Positions 26,164 to 35,783 of a stretch of DNA of 64,000 nt are shown piece after piece (the first letter of the stretch is position 1; each line of letters begins with the position of its first letter). Below the pieces are notes generated by a model. It did not search any database and was not told where the DNA came from. It saw nothing but the letters and a program-made list of their open reading frames with translations. The DNA lies in contig NZ_AUGO01000007.1 of assembly GCF_000422705.1 (NCBI RefSeq), positions 186,001 through 250,000 on the forward strand. The letters run 5' to 3'. Position numbers and translations under genes: made by a program. Origin of the DNA: Flavobacterium soli DSM 19725 (lineage in GTDB: Bacteria; Bacteroidota; Bacteroidia; Flavobacteriales; Flavobacteriaceae).

Positions 26164-27992
26164 TGGATGAAAATATAAAAAAAATTATTCCTTTTGCAAG
26201 AAAGTACAAAACGCATGTAGTTTGGAATGTAATCCACAACATACTGTATGCACTTTTTGGTACAATTGGAATGGTTATGATTTTTCCAGTGCTGAAAGTA
26301 CTTTTTGGCAATGAAGAAAAAGTCACAAAGTTGCCAGATTATAATGGTTTGATGAACATTGGCAGTTACTTAAACGATACTCTTTTTTATTATGTCAATC
26401 ACTTTTCAGAAACTTATGGTCCGGACTATGCCTTACTGCTAACCGTTTCATTAGTAGTTTTTACTTTTTTATTCAAAAACCTATTTGGCTATTTGGGATT
26501 ACAACATCTAACCAAAATAAAAACAGGTGTTCTTCGTGATTTGCGTGAAAAAATGTTCAAAAAAATTATTGAACTGCCAATTCCATATTATTCAGAAAAA
26601 CGTAAAGGAGATGTCATGGCTCGAATGCTGGGTGATGTTAATGAGGTTCAAAATTCTTTCTTTATGGTTTTGGAACTTATTGTAAAAGAACCTTTGACCA
26701 TTTTGTTTTCTTTAGTTTCTATGATTTATATTAGCTGGAAACTCACGCTTTTCGTATTTATTTTTATTCCAGTTTCTGGTTTTATTATTTCTAGGATTGG
26801 AAAATCCTTGAAAGGAAAATCTGCTAAGGCACAACAAGAAAATGGTTTTCTAATTTCAGTTGTTGAAGAAACACTCTCGGGTTTAAAAGTTGTTAAAGGT
26901 TATAATGCAGAAAGTTTCTTTTCCAATACTTTCAGTGGCTCTATAAATAGATTATACAAATTGACCAACAGTATCGGAAAGAAAAATAATTTAGCTTCGC
27001 CAATGTCAGAGTTTCTTGGAATTGTTGTCATTTCTATCCTTCTTTTTTATGGAGGTAATTTAGTTTTAGTCGACAAATCTTTGGATGGCTCTTTATTTAT
27101 TGCCTATATCGGACTGGCTTACAATATTTTAACTCCGGCAAAAGCAATTTCGAAAGCTTCATATCAGGTAAAAAATGGTTTGGCTGCAGCCGAAAGGGTT
27201 TTTGAAGTTTTAGAAGTCGAGAATACCATTCAAGATAAAGTTGATGCGATTGTTTTAGATGATTTCAAAAATGAAATTCAATTGAAAAACATCAATTTTT
27301 CGTATGGAGAAGAGTCGGTTTTAAAGAATTTCTCATTGACAATTCCCAAAGGAAAAACGGTTGCTTTGGTTGGACAATCTGGAAGCGGAAAAAGTACGAT
27401 TGCAAATCTCTTGACGCGTTTTTATGATGTAAATAATGGCAAAATCCTGATTGACAATCATAATATAAAAGATGTGACGATGAAATCGCTTCGCGGACTA
27501 ACTGGTTTGGTAACACAAGACAGTATTATGTTCAACGGAACAATCAAGGAAAATATTCGTCTTGGAAATTTAGAAGCTACCGATGAAGACGTTATAAATG
27601 CCCTTAAAATTGCCAATGCCTACGAATTCGTAAAAGATCTTCCAGAAGGAATTGAAACCAACATCGGCGACAGCGGAAACAAACTTTCGGGCGGACAAAA
27701 GCAACGGTTATCAATTGCCAGAGCCGTTTTGAAAAATCCACCAATCATGATTTTAGATGAAGCAACTTCTGCTTTGGATACAGAAAGTGAACGATTGGTT
27801 CAAGATGCCTTGGAGAATATGATGCAAAACAGAACTTCGGTTGTAATAGCACATCGACTCTCAACTATCCAAAAAGCGGATAAAATTGTGGTCATGCAAA
27901 AAGGTGAAATTGTAGAACAAGGAACTCATGAAGAACTTTTGGCAAAAGGTGGAACCTATTCTAAATTAGTGATGATGCAAAGTTTCGAATAA
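26163..27992 (+). CDS. ABC transporter, fused permease/ATPase (MsbA-like exporter)
   Basis: 609 aa. The N-terminal transmembrane domain (about residues 1-330) has five to six helices. The nucleotide-binding domain has Walker A GQSGSGKS (about 408), the signature LSGGQKQR (about 512) and Walker B IMILDEATSALD (about 533), followed by the H-loop in VIAHRLST. This is the half-size homodimeric exporter type, such as MsbA lipid flippases. With the upstream glycosyltransferase and mutase it may serve envelope lipid or polysaccharide export (inference). Confidence 0.92.
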   Translation: MDENIKKIIPFARKYKTHVVWNVIHNILYALFGTIGMVMIFPVLKVLFGNEEKVTKLPDYNGLMNIGSYLNDTLFYYVNHFSETYGPDYALLLTVSLVVFTFLFKNLFGYLGLQHLTKIKTGVLRDLREKMFKKIIELPIPYYSEKRKGDVMARMLGDVNEVQNSFFMVLELIVKEPLTILFSLVSMIYISWKLTLFVFIFIPVSGFIISRIGKSLKGKSAKAQQENGFLISVVEETLSGLKVVKGYNAESFFSNTFSGSINRLYKLTNSIGKKNNLASPMSEFLGIVVISILLFYGGNLVLVDKSLDGSLFIAYIGLAYNILTPAKAISKASYQVKNGLAAAERVFEVLEVENTIQDKVDAIVLDDFKNEIQLKNINFSYGEESVLKNFSLTIPKGKTVALVGQSGSGKSTIANLLTRFYDVNNGKILIDNHNIKDVTMKSLRGLTGLVTQDSIMFNGTIKENIRLGNLEATDEDVINALKIANAYEFVKDLPEGIETNIGDSGNKLSGGQKQRLSIARAVLKNPPIMILDEATSALDTESERLVQDALENMMQNRTSVVIAHRLSTIQKADKIVVMQKGEIVEQGTHEELLAKGGTYSKLVMMQSFE

Positions 27993-28057
27993 GAAATATT
28001 TACAAAGTTATAATCTAAATTTAAAAGTGTTGTTTTCAAAATTAGTACATTTAAAAT

Positions 28058-28759
28058 ATGTTTATAGCCGACAAAAACATCAAGCTTCCCTCCGATCCCG
28101 ATACCATTGTCTGGAAATACTTGGACTTGTCTAAATTTGTCGATTTATTACTTTACCGAAAACTTTTTATGTCGCGTTCGGATAAATTTGAAGACCAATA
28201 TGAAGGTACTTTCAGCGAACCGACTTTCGAGGAAATCAAGAAACTCTCTATTAATAATCCTAGCTTTTTAGAATATTATAAAACCCATCGAAAAAATGTA
28301 GTCATCAGCAGTTGGCACATTAACGAATATGAATCGTTTGCCATGTGGCAAATTTTTACCCAAAAAAGCGAAGGTTTGGCGATTCAATCCACTTTGGGAA
28401 GAATACAAAATGCTTTGAATGTCGATCATGAATACCATCAATATATTGGTGAAGTAAACTATATCGATTACAAAAAAGAATATATTCCGTTTGATAATAC
28501 TTTTTTTCCCTTTCTTTTTAAACGAAAAAGTTTTCAATACGAAAGGGAAATCAGAATCATTTCCGATTTGACTTCCTATAATTTAGAAATCGATAACGGG
28601 CTGAAAATTGATGTGGATATTTGCAATCTTATTGAAAAAATTTATATCCATCCAAAATCCGAAAACTGGTATAAAAAACTGGTGATTGATCTGGTTGAAC
28701 GTCTAGGATTTGATTTCAAAATCGAAAAATCAGATCTTGAGAGTGATATTTTAATTTAA
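28058..28759 (+). CDS. DUF2971 domain protein
   Basis: 233 aa. Conserved DUF2971 features: VWKYLDLSKFVDLLLYRKLF near the start, RSDKFEDQYEGTF, SSWHINEYESFAMWQIF (about residues 85-101) and a late YEREIRII. The family occurs in many genomes, sometimes in defence or mobile regions, with no known biochemical function. It is soluble, with no signal peptide. It has a separate transcript from the AraC gene that follows, judging by the 66-bp gap. Confidence 0.8.
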   Translation: MFIADKNIKLPSDPDTIVWKYLDLSKFVDLLLYRKLFMSRSDKFEDQYEGTFSEPTFEEIKKLSINNPSFLEYYKTHRKNVVISSWHINEYESFAMWQIFTQKSEGLAIQSTLGRIQNALNVDHEYHQYIGEVNYIDYKKEYIPFDNTFFPFLFKRKSFQYEREIRIISDLTSYNLEIDNGLKIDVDICNLIEKIYIHPKSENWYKKLVIDLVERLGFDFKIEKSDLESDILI

Positions 28760-28825
28760 TTCTCAGGATTTTGTGAGTTCATCTTGAAGGATTTTTTTAA
28801 ATTTACCTCAAATTAATCTTACAAG

Positions 28826-29662
28826 ATGAACCTCCGTTTTTACAAACCTAAAAACAAACTTCTTCATCCTTACATGGAAGGCTATTATTTCCTTTCCAAG
28901 AAAGAAAGCGAACCTTCTTTTGAATACCTCACATTCCCAAATAATTTCAGTATTATTTCGGTTTATCAAGATACAGAACTTACGTTTTCTGAAAATAAAG
29001 TGGTAATCAACGGAAAAAAGAATGGTGCATTTTCATCGGATTTGATTTGTCACTACAAAAAACCAATTCAGGTGGTTTGCAAAGGAGAACTAAATGAAAT
29101 TACTTTCTATTTTAAACCCTTAGGCTTGAATGCATTTCTTGACAAGCCTCTGAGTAATTTCACCAATGATTTTTTCTGCAATTTTATTCCTTTTGAAGAT
29201 TATGTAGCTGTTATGCAATCCATTTTGGAAGAAAGAAACTTTGAAAAGCAAAAAGATAGTATCGAAAATTATTGGATTTCGAAGTTGGTAGGCTTCAAAC
29301 ATCCTTTTTTAAATCAGGTCATTGATGATTTAACGAATGTAAATAATGATTATTCCATTGCTGAGTTAGCCGAAAAACATAAAACTAGTAGGCAAAATTT
29401 GAGCAAGCATTTTGAAATGCATCTCTGCAAAACACCATCCGATTTCAAGAAAATCCATCGGTTTAGGGAAGCTTTAAAAACAAAAATCGATAAAAAAAAA
29501 TCGGAAGAAAACCTCACGGCTTTGAGTAACGATTTACTGTTTTATGATCAATCGCATCTTATAAAAGATTTCAAATCTTTGACAGGAATGACACCAAAAA
29601 CATTCTTCAAAAATATTTCTCCACAAGAGAATGGAGAAATAAATTGGTTATATACTCAATAG
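28826..29662 (+). CDS. AraC family transcriptional regulator
   Basis: 278 aa. The N-terminal about 170 residues form a beta-rich, AraC-like sensing domain (ending near HPFLNQVID). The C-terminal two-helix-turn-helix has YSIAELAEKHKTSRQNLSKHFEMHLCKTPSDFKKIHRFREAL and the second HTH DQSHLIKDFKSLTGMTPKTFF. It is probably a local or metabolic regulator. The targets are unknown. Confidence 0.87.
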   Translation: MNLRFYKPKNKLLHPYMEGYYFLSKKESEPSFEYLTFPNNFSIISVYQDTELTFSENKVVINGKKNGAFSSDLICHYKKPIQVVCKGELNEITFYFKPLGLNAFLDKPLSNFTNDFFCNFIPFEDYVAVMQSILEERNFEKQKDSIENYWISKLVGFKHPFLNQVIDDLTNVNNDYSIAELAEKHKTSRQNLSKHFEMHLCKTPSDFKKIHRFREALKTKIDKKKSEENLTALSNDLLFYDQSHLIKDFKSLTGMTPKTFFKNISPQENGEINWLYTQ

Positions 29663-29729
29663 ATTACATTTTTACAATTTTAATCAAAAATGTTACACTA
29701 CATTTGTTAAAACAAAAAACATAATCAAG

Positions 29730-29804
29730 ATGATTTCAGTAATAATTAAGTTGGTTTCGCTGTTAGTTTCTATGGTAGTTAATCTTTTCGAATACTTTTT
29801 CTAG
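29730..29804 (+). CDS. Possible 24-aa hydrophobic small protein
   Basis: ATG...TAG of 25 codons encoding MISVIIKLVSLLVSMVVNLF plus EYFF. Nearly the whole length could form one membrane helix. A -7 box TACATTTG matching TAnnTTTG lies at 29699-29706, 24 bp before the start; the -33 region is weak. It is isolated between the AraC gene and a convergent lipoprotein gene. It may be a membrane small protein or a chance ORF. Confidence 0.35.
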   Translation: MISVIIKLVSLLVSMVVNLFEYFF

Positions 29805-29830
29805 GATTCAGCAAATCTTGCAGTACATTT

Positions 29831-30565
29831 TTAAACTGGTTTATAACTCTCCAGTTTCCAATCTTTAGTAGATAAATCTACAAAATAATAAAGAATCACA
29901 TCGTTTTTATCAAACTGACCATTTTTATTGGTGTCTTCTATCGTCCTGAAATAAAGGCGGTTTTTTGATTCAACCAAATTCCAATCAATCAATTCCTGCA
30001 TATCTGGAGAAAGTTTAGTAAAATCCTTTCCGCTAATATCACTGATGTATAATGACTTTATATCGCTAACATCCAACTTATTATCTTTATTGGTATCCAT
30101 ATCGGCAACGGAATACACCAATAGCTGATGCTTCGTTTTCTCAAAAATCGTATTCAAGTAACTGGCAGTTTGAATTACCATTTTTTTATCCGTCAACGGT
30201 CTGATTTCTGTTGAATCAATATGCTGAAACTTCAAATTTTGAAGAAATCCGGTAAGTTCAAATCGGTTGTAATTTGAAATGGAGAAACTCACCTTATCTG
30301 TATTCGACGAACCATAGCTCGATTTTGCTCTTCCTTCATATACTCTATAATCGCCAATGGGGTGAATCAAATATTTTGTTCCTTCCATCTGGATGGGTAA
30401 ATCGGCAATTTCTATCTGTGAAGAATCTATGGGTTGTGGTTTTGCAGCTGCTGTGGACTCTGTTTTTTCATAAGTAACTTTTGGCGTTTCAGCCTCTTCT
30501 TTACAGCTTGTTAGTGCTAAAACTAAAACTCCAGCCAATAAAATATGTAAGTTTTTCATAGTCAT
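29831..30565 (-). CDS. Lipoprotein with two EF-hand-like calcium loops
   Basis: 244 aa from the ATG at 30565; the ATG at 30559 is an alternative. The lipoprotein signal ends LALTSC. In the C-terminal half two loops with DxNxDxxxDxxD-type spacing are visible: DTNKDNKLDVSD (about residue 155) and DTNKNGQFDKND (about 220), which look like EF-hand/dockerin-style calcium sites. The remainder is beta-rich with no recognised domain. It is probably surface- or periplasm-anchored. It lies 56 bp beyond the 3' end of the TonB receptor gene, on the same strand. Confidence 0.75.
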   Translation of the reverse strand: MTMKNLHILLAGVLVLALTSCKEEAETPKVTYEKTESTAAAKPQPIDSSQIEIADLPIQMEGTKYLIHPIGDYRVYEGRAKSSYGSSNTDKVSFSISNYNRFELTGFLQNLKFQHIDSTEIRPLTDKKMVIQTASYLNTIFEKTKHQLLVYSVADMDTNKDNKLDVSDIKSLYISDISGKDFTKLSPDMQELIDWNLVESKNRLYFRTIEDTNKNGQFDKNDVILYYFVDLSTKDWKLESYKPV

Positions 30566-30620
30566 CAAAATTCAATTCAAATATAGTGATTTTTAAAACT
30601 TCCTTCTAGAATTAACGTAT

Positions 30621-33089
30621 TTATAACCTTGCAGAGAATTTCAAATTAAAAACCCTTGTGGTCAAATAATTCGGGACACCGTATTGGTTTTTAGAATAAA
30701 CGTCACGAACCCAAGTATTTGTTATGGCGTTTTGGTTGTCAAATAAATTAAAGATTTCAAATCCTAAAGATAAATCTTTGAAATTTTTTAGCCAATGACC
30801 ATCGGGTCTTTTTGCATTATTTTCAGTCAAAACATAGGAGAATCCAACATCCGCTCGACGGTAATCTCTCAAACGCGACTGATAAACATAAGGATCTGCA
30901 TACGACGGTGAACCTCCAGGAAGACCTGTATTATACACTAAATTCAGGTATAATTTTACACTTGGAATGTTAGGCATATAATCTTGGAACAATATTCCAA
31001 ACTTCAATCTCTGGTCGGTTGGTCGAGCTATAAAACCTTTATTATCGATATTTTCTTCGGTTTTCATATAACCAAAACTCAACCACGATTCAGTTCCAGG
31101 GACAAATTCACCGTTCATTCTCAAATCCAAACCTTGGGCAAAAGCCGTTGCATTGTTATTTGCAGCATATCGGATTCTAACATTCTCCAACGTGTAAGGA
31201 TTCACATCTGTCAATGACTTATAATAGGCTTCGGAAACCAACTTGAACGGTCTATTCCACATTTTGAAACTATAATCGTTGCTCAAAACGATATGAAAAG
31301 ACTGTTGTGCTTTTACATCTGGATTGACCATCCCGTTCATGTCTCGCAGCTCTCGATAAAATGGTGGCTGGTGATATAATCCTCCCGAAATTCTAAACAC
31401 CATATCTTTTTCCCAACTTGGTTTTAGTGCAATCGAAGCTCTCGGGCTAAATGTTGTTTGGCTTTTTCCTTCTAAATTATCCCCCGAAACCTGCCAATTA
31501 TGGGCTCTAATTCCTGCATTGTACCAAACTTCATGTTCACCAATTTCATCTTTTCGACTCCACTGCAAATAACCTGAAAGGCGGTCTATTTTTACATAAT
31601 TCGTTGCTCTAACATTTTGATAAGGAACTAACGGACCAATATATGGATTATATGGCTGGTCATTATTGGGCAACTCAACAATAGGTGGATTGATTTTAAA
31701 TCCAGCAGAATCAATCACTTCCCATTCCACAATTCTATCCCTAATGTCTTCTCTCGTATATTTGAAACCCCATTCTAAGATATTTTTTTCCTTTTGATAA
31801 ACGCCTTTTACTTCAGCATTAAAGATCAAGGCATCCAAATCGTTTCGGGCATGATTCAATTGTGAGCCAATTCCTTCCGAAAAATCGATACTTCCTAAAT
31901 CATCCGAACCAATATTGGTATTGACTTCTCCCAAACGGTATTGGGCAAAAATGTCAAAATATTCTTGTTCTGTCGTATGATAAGCCGAACCGATAAATTT
32001 CAACGTTAGATTTTCATTGGCTTGAAAGACCGATTTGAAAGCCCCAAAAAAAGTTTTGTATTCATCTTCTTCAACTCCGTCATATACTACCAACAAAGCG
32101 ATTGGATCCTCAATTGTTCCAAAATTCGTCTGACGTGTCAACGGTTCATAACTGTATTTGTTCTGCGAAATATTTCCTAGAAAACTCCATTGCCATTTTG
32201 TAGAAGGCGTGTACGTAAAATAGGTTTGAACATCGGCAAAAGTGGGCCTGAAATTGCTTTCGGTTTCTTGACTGTTTACCAAAAGGCTGTTGTCACGATA
32301 ACGAACTCCTGTGATATTGGTCCATTTTTGATTTGGCGAAACAGCTTCAACAGCTAGGCTTCCGCCAAGGAAACTTGCTTCGGCTGAAGCTCCAAATTTG
32401 GTTGGAATTCTATACGTAATATCCAAAACTGATGACAATTTATCACCATACTTCGCTTGGAAACCACCTGCTGAAAAATCTACATTTTCAACCATATCAG
32501 TGTTAGTAAAACTCAAACCTTCTTGTTGCCCGGAACGAATCAAAAAAGGTCGATAGACCTCAATTTCATTCACATACACAAGGTTTTCATCATAATTTCC
32601 ACCTCTTACGTTGTATTGACTACTCAATTCGTTGTTTCCACTTACTCCTGCAAAAGTTTTCAAAACACTTTCAACCCCAGGCATTGCACTTGGATTTTTT
32701 TGAATAGTTACAGGATCGACATTTGTAAATCCTTGAATCTGATTTCTATTTTTAGAATTAACTACAACTGTCCCTAATTGTTCAGCATCTGATTTTAAGA
32801 CAGGATTTAATATAAAATTCTCATTTGTTTTTAAATTTACAATCTGAGTAGCCTTTTTCAAAGTAACATGGCTAAAGGAAATCTTGACCTCCTCATTTGC
32901 AGGAATATTCAACATATAATAGCCATTTTGGTCAGACGAAGTAAAACCATTTGAAAAAGTAACATTTACATTTTCTACAGGCTTGCCGTTTTCATCCAAA
33001 ATAACACCTTGAATTCGGGCAGTTTGTGCAAAAACTCCAAAACTGGTTAAGACAAGAAATAGGGTAATTAGTGTGTGATATGTTTTCAA
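30621..33089 (-). CDS. TonB-dependent outer membrane receptor
   Basis: 822 aa. Signal peptide (ITLFLVLTSFGVFAQ), then a carboxypeptidase-regulatory-like beta-sandwich (ARIQGVILDENGKPVENVNVTF, residues about 24-105). The plug domain (NPSAMPGVESVLKTFAGVSG, about 135) carries VRGGNYDENLVYVNEIE, and a 22-strand barrel ends ...VFNLKFSARL. Lacking a SusD partner next to it, it is more like the single receptors for vitamins, peptides or metals than a polysaccharide SusC. The ligand is unknown. It follows the M23 peptidase gene by 15 bp, suggesting co-transcription. Confidence 0.93.
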   Translation of the reverse strand: MKTYHTLITLFLVLTSFGVFAQTARIQGVILDENGKPVENVNVTFSNGFTSSDQNGYYMLNIPANEEVKISFSHVTLKKATQIVNLKTNENFILNPVLKSDAEQLGTVVVNSKNRNQIQGFTNVDPVTIQKNPSAMPGVESVLKTFAGVSGNNELSSQYNVRGGNYDENLVYVNEIEVYRPFLIRSGQQEGLSFTNTDMVENVDFSAGGFQAKYGDKLSSVLDITYRIPTKFGASAEASFLGGSLAVEAVSPNQKWTNITGVRYRDNSLLVNSQETESNFRPTFADVQTYFTYTPSTKWQWSFLGNISQNKYSYEPLTRQTNFGTIEDPIALLVVYDGVEEDEYKTFFGAFKSVFQANENLTLKFIGSAYHTTEQEYFDIFAQYRLGEVNTNIGSDDLGSIDFSEGIGSQLNHARNDLDALIFNAEVKGVYQKEKNILEWGFKYTREDIRDRIVEWEVIDSAGFKINPPIVELPNNDQPYNPYIGPLVPYQNVRATNYVKIDRLSGYLQWSRKDEIGEHEVWYNAGIRAHNWQVSGDNLEGKSQTTFSPRASIALKPSWEKDMVFRISGGLYHQPPFYRELRDMNGMVNPDVKAQQSFHIVLSNDYSFKMWNRPFKLVSEAYYKSLTDVNPYTLENVRIRYAANNNATAFAQGLDLRMNGEFVPGTESWLSFGYMKTEENIDNKGFIARPTDQRLKFGILFQDYMPNIPSVKLYLNLVYNTGLPGGSPSYADPYVYQSRLRDYRRADVGFSYVLTENNAKRPDGHWLKNFKDLSLGFEIFNLFDNQNAITNTWVRDVYSKNQYGVPNYLTTRVFNLKFSARL

Positions 33090-33104
33090 GAGGACGTTTT
33101 ATTT

Positions 33105-34808
33105 TTATTTTTGACTTCTAAAAAAATGAGTTTCAAAGATAGTAGAATTTCCAACATTATCAGAAACAACGACTTTTAAATCGTTCCTTCCTTCAACAAT
33201 AAATCGATCATCAAATTCATGCGTTATCGTTTTGGTTTTATAATCATACTCGAATAAAATCCACTTTCCGTTCAAATATCCGTTATAACTTTTAATTCCC
33301 GAGAGATTATCGCTGATGGTCAGTTTCAAATTACTTTGCTTGCTGAGCCATTTTCCTTCGCTAATATTTACAGGCGAAATTCTTGGAGATGTCGTGTCTT
33401 TTGCTAATGTAAATTTGCCTAAATTTTTAGTATACGATGTAAAAACGCTGTCTTTAATTTTTGTGAAATTAAAATTCAGTCTTTTTCCTTCAATCGAAGC
33501 GATAAACATTTTTTCCTTTTCTTCTGGAGTAAAACTGTTGTTTTCAATCGTTACAGTAAAATTCTGATGAACCGGAACCGATTCGTCATGAAATGTCAAA
33601 GTATCTTCTTTTACATCAAAATTTAAATAAAAATCATCATAGAAAGTTCCCGCTGGAACAAATACCGAAATATTATCTTTCTTGTAAATATTATCGTTAT
33701 TGGCTTTCAAAAAATAATCGGTTTTCTTGACATTACTTGCGATTGTTGGAGCAATTGGCGAATATTGAATTGGAACATTTACGATTACTTTATTAGCATT
33801 GAAATCCGAAACTTCAATCCTATAATTATTTGTAAGATTAGGTTTTACAGTAATTATTCCGAAATTTTCATCTGTTTTAATCAAACTCAACGGATAAGGA
33901 TTCGTCATAAACAAACGTTGAATCCTAACTCCCATTTTCTTAAATCGGTAAAAATCCAACAATGCATTGATGTAACGACTTTCGTCGAAAGCAAATTTTT
34001 CAAATTCATATCCAAAATGTGGACTTCCGTTTAAAAACGATTGCACTTTGAAAAGTCCATTTTTATTGTAATTAAAATCAAACATATCATAAGAACTGAT
34101 CCCGAAACCCACTTTCCCATTTACCGCCACTTTTTCGGAAACATAACTTCCATCCGCTTGAAGCGAAAGATTTAAAGTGATTGGCTGTAACGACTGATTC
34201 ACAGTTGAATTTTCTCCAACAGGATAAGCCATCAAAGTCGTAACAACGGGTTTTTTGGTATCTTTTATCAAAGCATCAAACCCAAAAAGCATCGGATTGA
34301 CTGGCTTTTCAGATTCGGTTTCTCTAATTTCAAAATGAAGATGTGGCCCACCCGAACCACCAGAATTACCCGATAATGCAATAATTTCTCCTTGCTTTAT
34401 TGGTAAATCTTCAGGTTTTAAAAACATTTCTATTTCATAGGTTTCTTCCTTGTAATGATTTTCGCGAATGAAAGCTTCAATCGTTGGCGAAGCTTTTTTC
34501 AAATGACCATACACGCTTGTAAAACCATTTGGATGCGTGATATAAATTGCCTTTCCATAACCAAAAGTAGAAATCTTGATTCTGGACACATAGCCATCTG
34601 CGGAAGCATAAACATTTAGACCTTCTTTTTGTTGGGTTTTAAAATCCAAGCCTGTATGAAAGTGATTGCTTCGCAATTCTCCAAAGGAACCAGAGAGCGA
34701 AAGTTGAATATCCAAGGGTGGTTTGAAGTAATCCTTGGGGTAATTTACCTGAGAAAAAACCGGAATGGCAAATAGTAAAAAAAATAATCTAAAAATCATA
34801 CTAAACAT
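33105..34808 (-). CDS. M23 family metallopeptidase
   Basis: 567 aa. A signal peptide (FRLFFLLFAIPVFSQ) precedes an N-terminal LytM/M23 domain: SNHFHTGLDFKTQ (zinc His and Asp, about residues 47-55) and GGPHLHFEIRE (about 155-165) with the HxH motif. The long C-terminal part (about 190-567) is beta-rich, Ig-like, and carries motifs such as DTTSPRISPVNISEGK. It is predicted to hydrolyse peptidoglycan cross-bridges. The combination of M23 with a large C-terminal region is usual in Flavobacteriia. Confidence 0.9.
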   Translation of the reverse strand: MFSMIFRLFFLLFAIPVFSQVNYPKDYFKPPLDIQLSLSGSFGELRSNHFHTGLDFKTQQKEGLNVYASADGYVSRIKISTFGYGKAIYITHPNGFTSVYGHLKKASPTIEAFIRENHYKEETYEIEMFLKPEDLPIKQGEIIALSGNSGGSGGPHLHFEIRETESEKPVNPMLFGFDALIKDTKKPVVTTLMAYPVGENSTVNQSLQPITLNLSLQADGSYVSEKVAVNGKVGFGISSYDMFDFNYNKNGLFKVQSFLNGSPHFGYEFEKFAFDESRYINALLDFYRFKKMGVRIQRLFMTNPYPLSLIKTDENFGIITVKPNLTNNYRIEVSDFNANKVIVNVPIQYSPIAPTIASNVKKTDYFLKANNDNIYKKDNISVFVPAGTFYDDFYLNFDVKEDTLTFHDESVPVHQNFTVTIENNSFTPEEKEKMFIASIEGKRLNFNFTKIKDSVFTSYTKNLGKFTLAKDTTSPRISPVNISEGKWLSKQSNLKLTISDNLSGIKSYNGYLNGKWILFEYDYKTKTITHEFDDRFIVEGRNDLKVVVSDNVGNSTIFETHFFRSQK

Positions 34809-34926
34809 TTTTGCTAATATAAAAAAAAGTCACATTCTACAACAGAAAATACTTGATTTATAACTAGCTATTTTTCAAATTATTATGGCAAATGATAAGA
34901 AAATTTATAAAAAACAATTAAAAATA

Positions 34927-34956
34927 TTGTATAATAAAATAGGAATACTAACTTTG
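34927..34956 (+). promoter_or_regulatory. Bacteroidota-type promoter of the zapA-rny block
   Basis: TTG at 34927-34929, exactly 19 bases, then TAACTTTG at 34949-34956. This is a full match to TTG-N19-TAnnTTTG, 13 bp before the next start codon. Confidence 0.85.
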
Positions 34957-34968
34957 TGAGATTAAGTA

Positions 34969-35274
34969 ATGAATATTGCATCAATGAGTGAAATTGCGGA
35001 AATTGTTGATACTCTTGAAAATAGGCTTTCGAAACTTTTTACTAAATTGGACAATTTAGAGAAGACTTCGAAGGAGCTAGAACAGGAATTACAAAAATCT
35101 GCAACGATCATACAAAATCAATCCCGTGAGATTGAAACCTTGAAAGGGAAGTATGAGACGCTTAAGATGGCCAATTCGTTGCTTGGCAGTGAGGATAACA
35201 AAAGAGATACAAAGCTTAAGATAAATTCATTAATTCGTGAAATTGACTACTGTATTGCACAGTTGTCTGACTAG
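34969..35274 (+). CDS. Small coiled-coil protein upstream of zapA
   Basis: 101 aa; an internal ATG six codons later (34984) is a plausible alternative start. Nearly all of residues 10-75 form a coiled coil (LENRLSKLFTKLDNLEKTSK). The protein is soluble and small. Position immediately before zapA is conserved in flavobacteria. A ZapB-like role in division-ring organisation is an attractive inference from size, coiled coil and neighbour, but there is no sequence proof. Confidence 0.75.
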   Translation: MNIASMSEIAEIVDTLENRLSKLFTKLDNLEKTSKELEQELQKSATIIQNQSREIETLKGKYETLKMANSLLGSEDNKRDTKLKINSLIREIDYCIAQLSD

Positions 35275-35279
35275 TAAAT

Positions 35280-35573
35280 ATGGACGAAAAGCTTAAAATT
35301 AAAATATCAATTGCCGACAGAGTGTATCCGTTAACGGTAGACATGTCGCAGGAAGAAGGACTGAGAAGTGCCTCTAAAAAAATTGATGTGATGATTAAGC
35401 AATTTGAAGAAAACTATGCTGTTCGGGACAAACAGGATGTTTTAGCCATGTGTGCTTTGCAATTTGCCTCTCAATTGGAGCAAAAACAAATTGACAAATC
35501 GACAGACAACACGGAAACAAATGAAAGATTACAGAAAATAAATAATTTATTAGCACAATATCTCGACAAATAA
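35280..35573 (+). CDS. zapA: Cell division protein ZapA
   Basis: 97 aa. ZapA cross-links FtsZ filaments. The N-terminal globular part has KIKISIADRVYPLTVD and EEGLRSASKKIDVMIKQF (residues about 4-41), then the dimer helix with DKQDVLAMCALQFASQLEQ. Five bp separate it from the coiled-coil gene. The 6S-like RNA and rny follow. Confidence 0.9.
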   Translation: MDEKLKIKISIADRVYPLTVDMSQEEGLRSASKKIDVMIKQFEENYAVRDKQDVLAMCALQFASQLEQKQIDKSTDNTETNERLQKINNLLAQYLDK

Positions 35574-35601
35574 ACGTTCTTTAACATAGACTAAAAATAC
35601 T

Positions 35602-35762
35602 GCCTACATTAGTTCATATTTGGTAAACTCAACACTAACAATTTAGAATGAGCAAATCATCGTTACTATAGCAAGCCGTTTCAGTACGGAAGCTTGAACA
35701 ACGAGTTAGCTCAAAACTTGTCCTTACGAGTTTATACAATCAATCTAATGTAGGCTTTTTTT
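35602..35762 (+). ncRNA. ssrS: 6S-like regulatory RNA
   Basis: A gene-free stretch of about 210 bp between zapA and rny. GCCTACATTAG (35602-35612) pairs perfectly with CTAATGTAGGC (35745-35755) to close an about 154-nt structure, followed by a T-run, so the end of the helix also acts as a terminator. The interior is not a simple hairpin but has several short complementary segments, compatible with the 6S bubble. 6S RNA commonly neighbours zapA. Assignment rests on the closing helix and position; a covariance search would settle it. Confidence 0.6.
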
Positions 35763-35783
35763 ATATACAAAAACAAAAACAAA

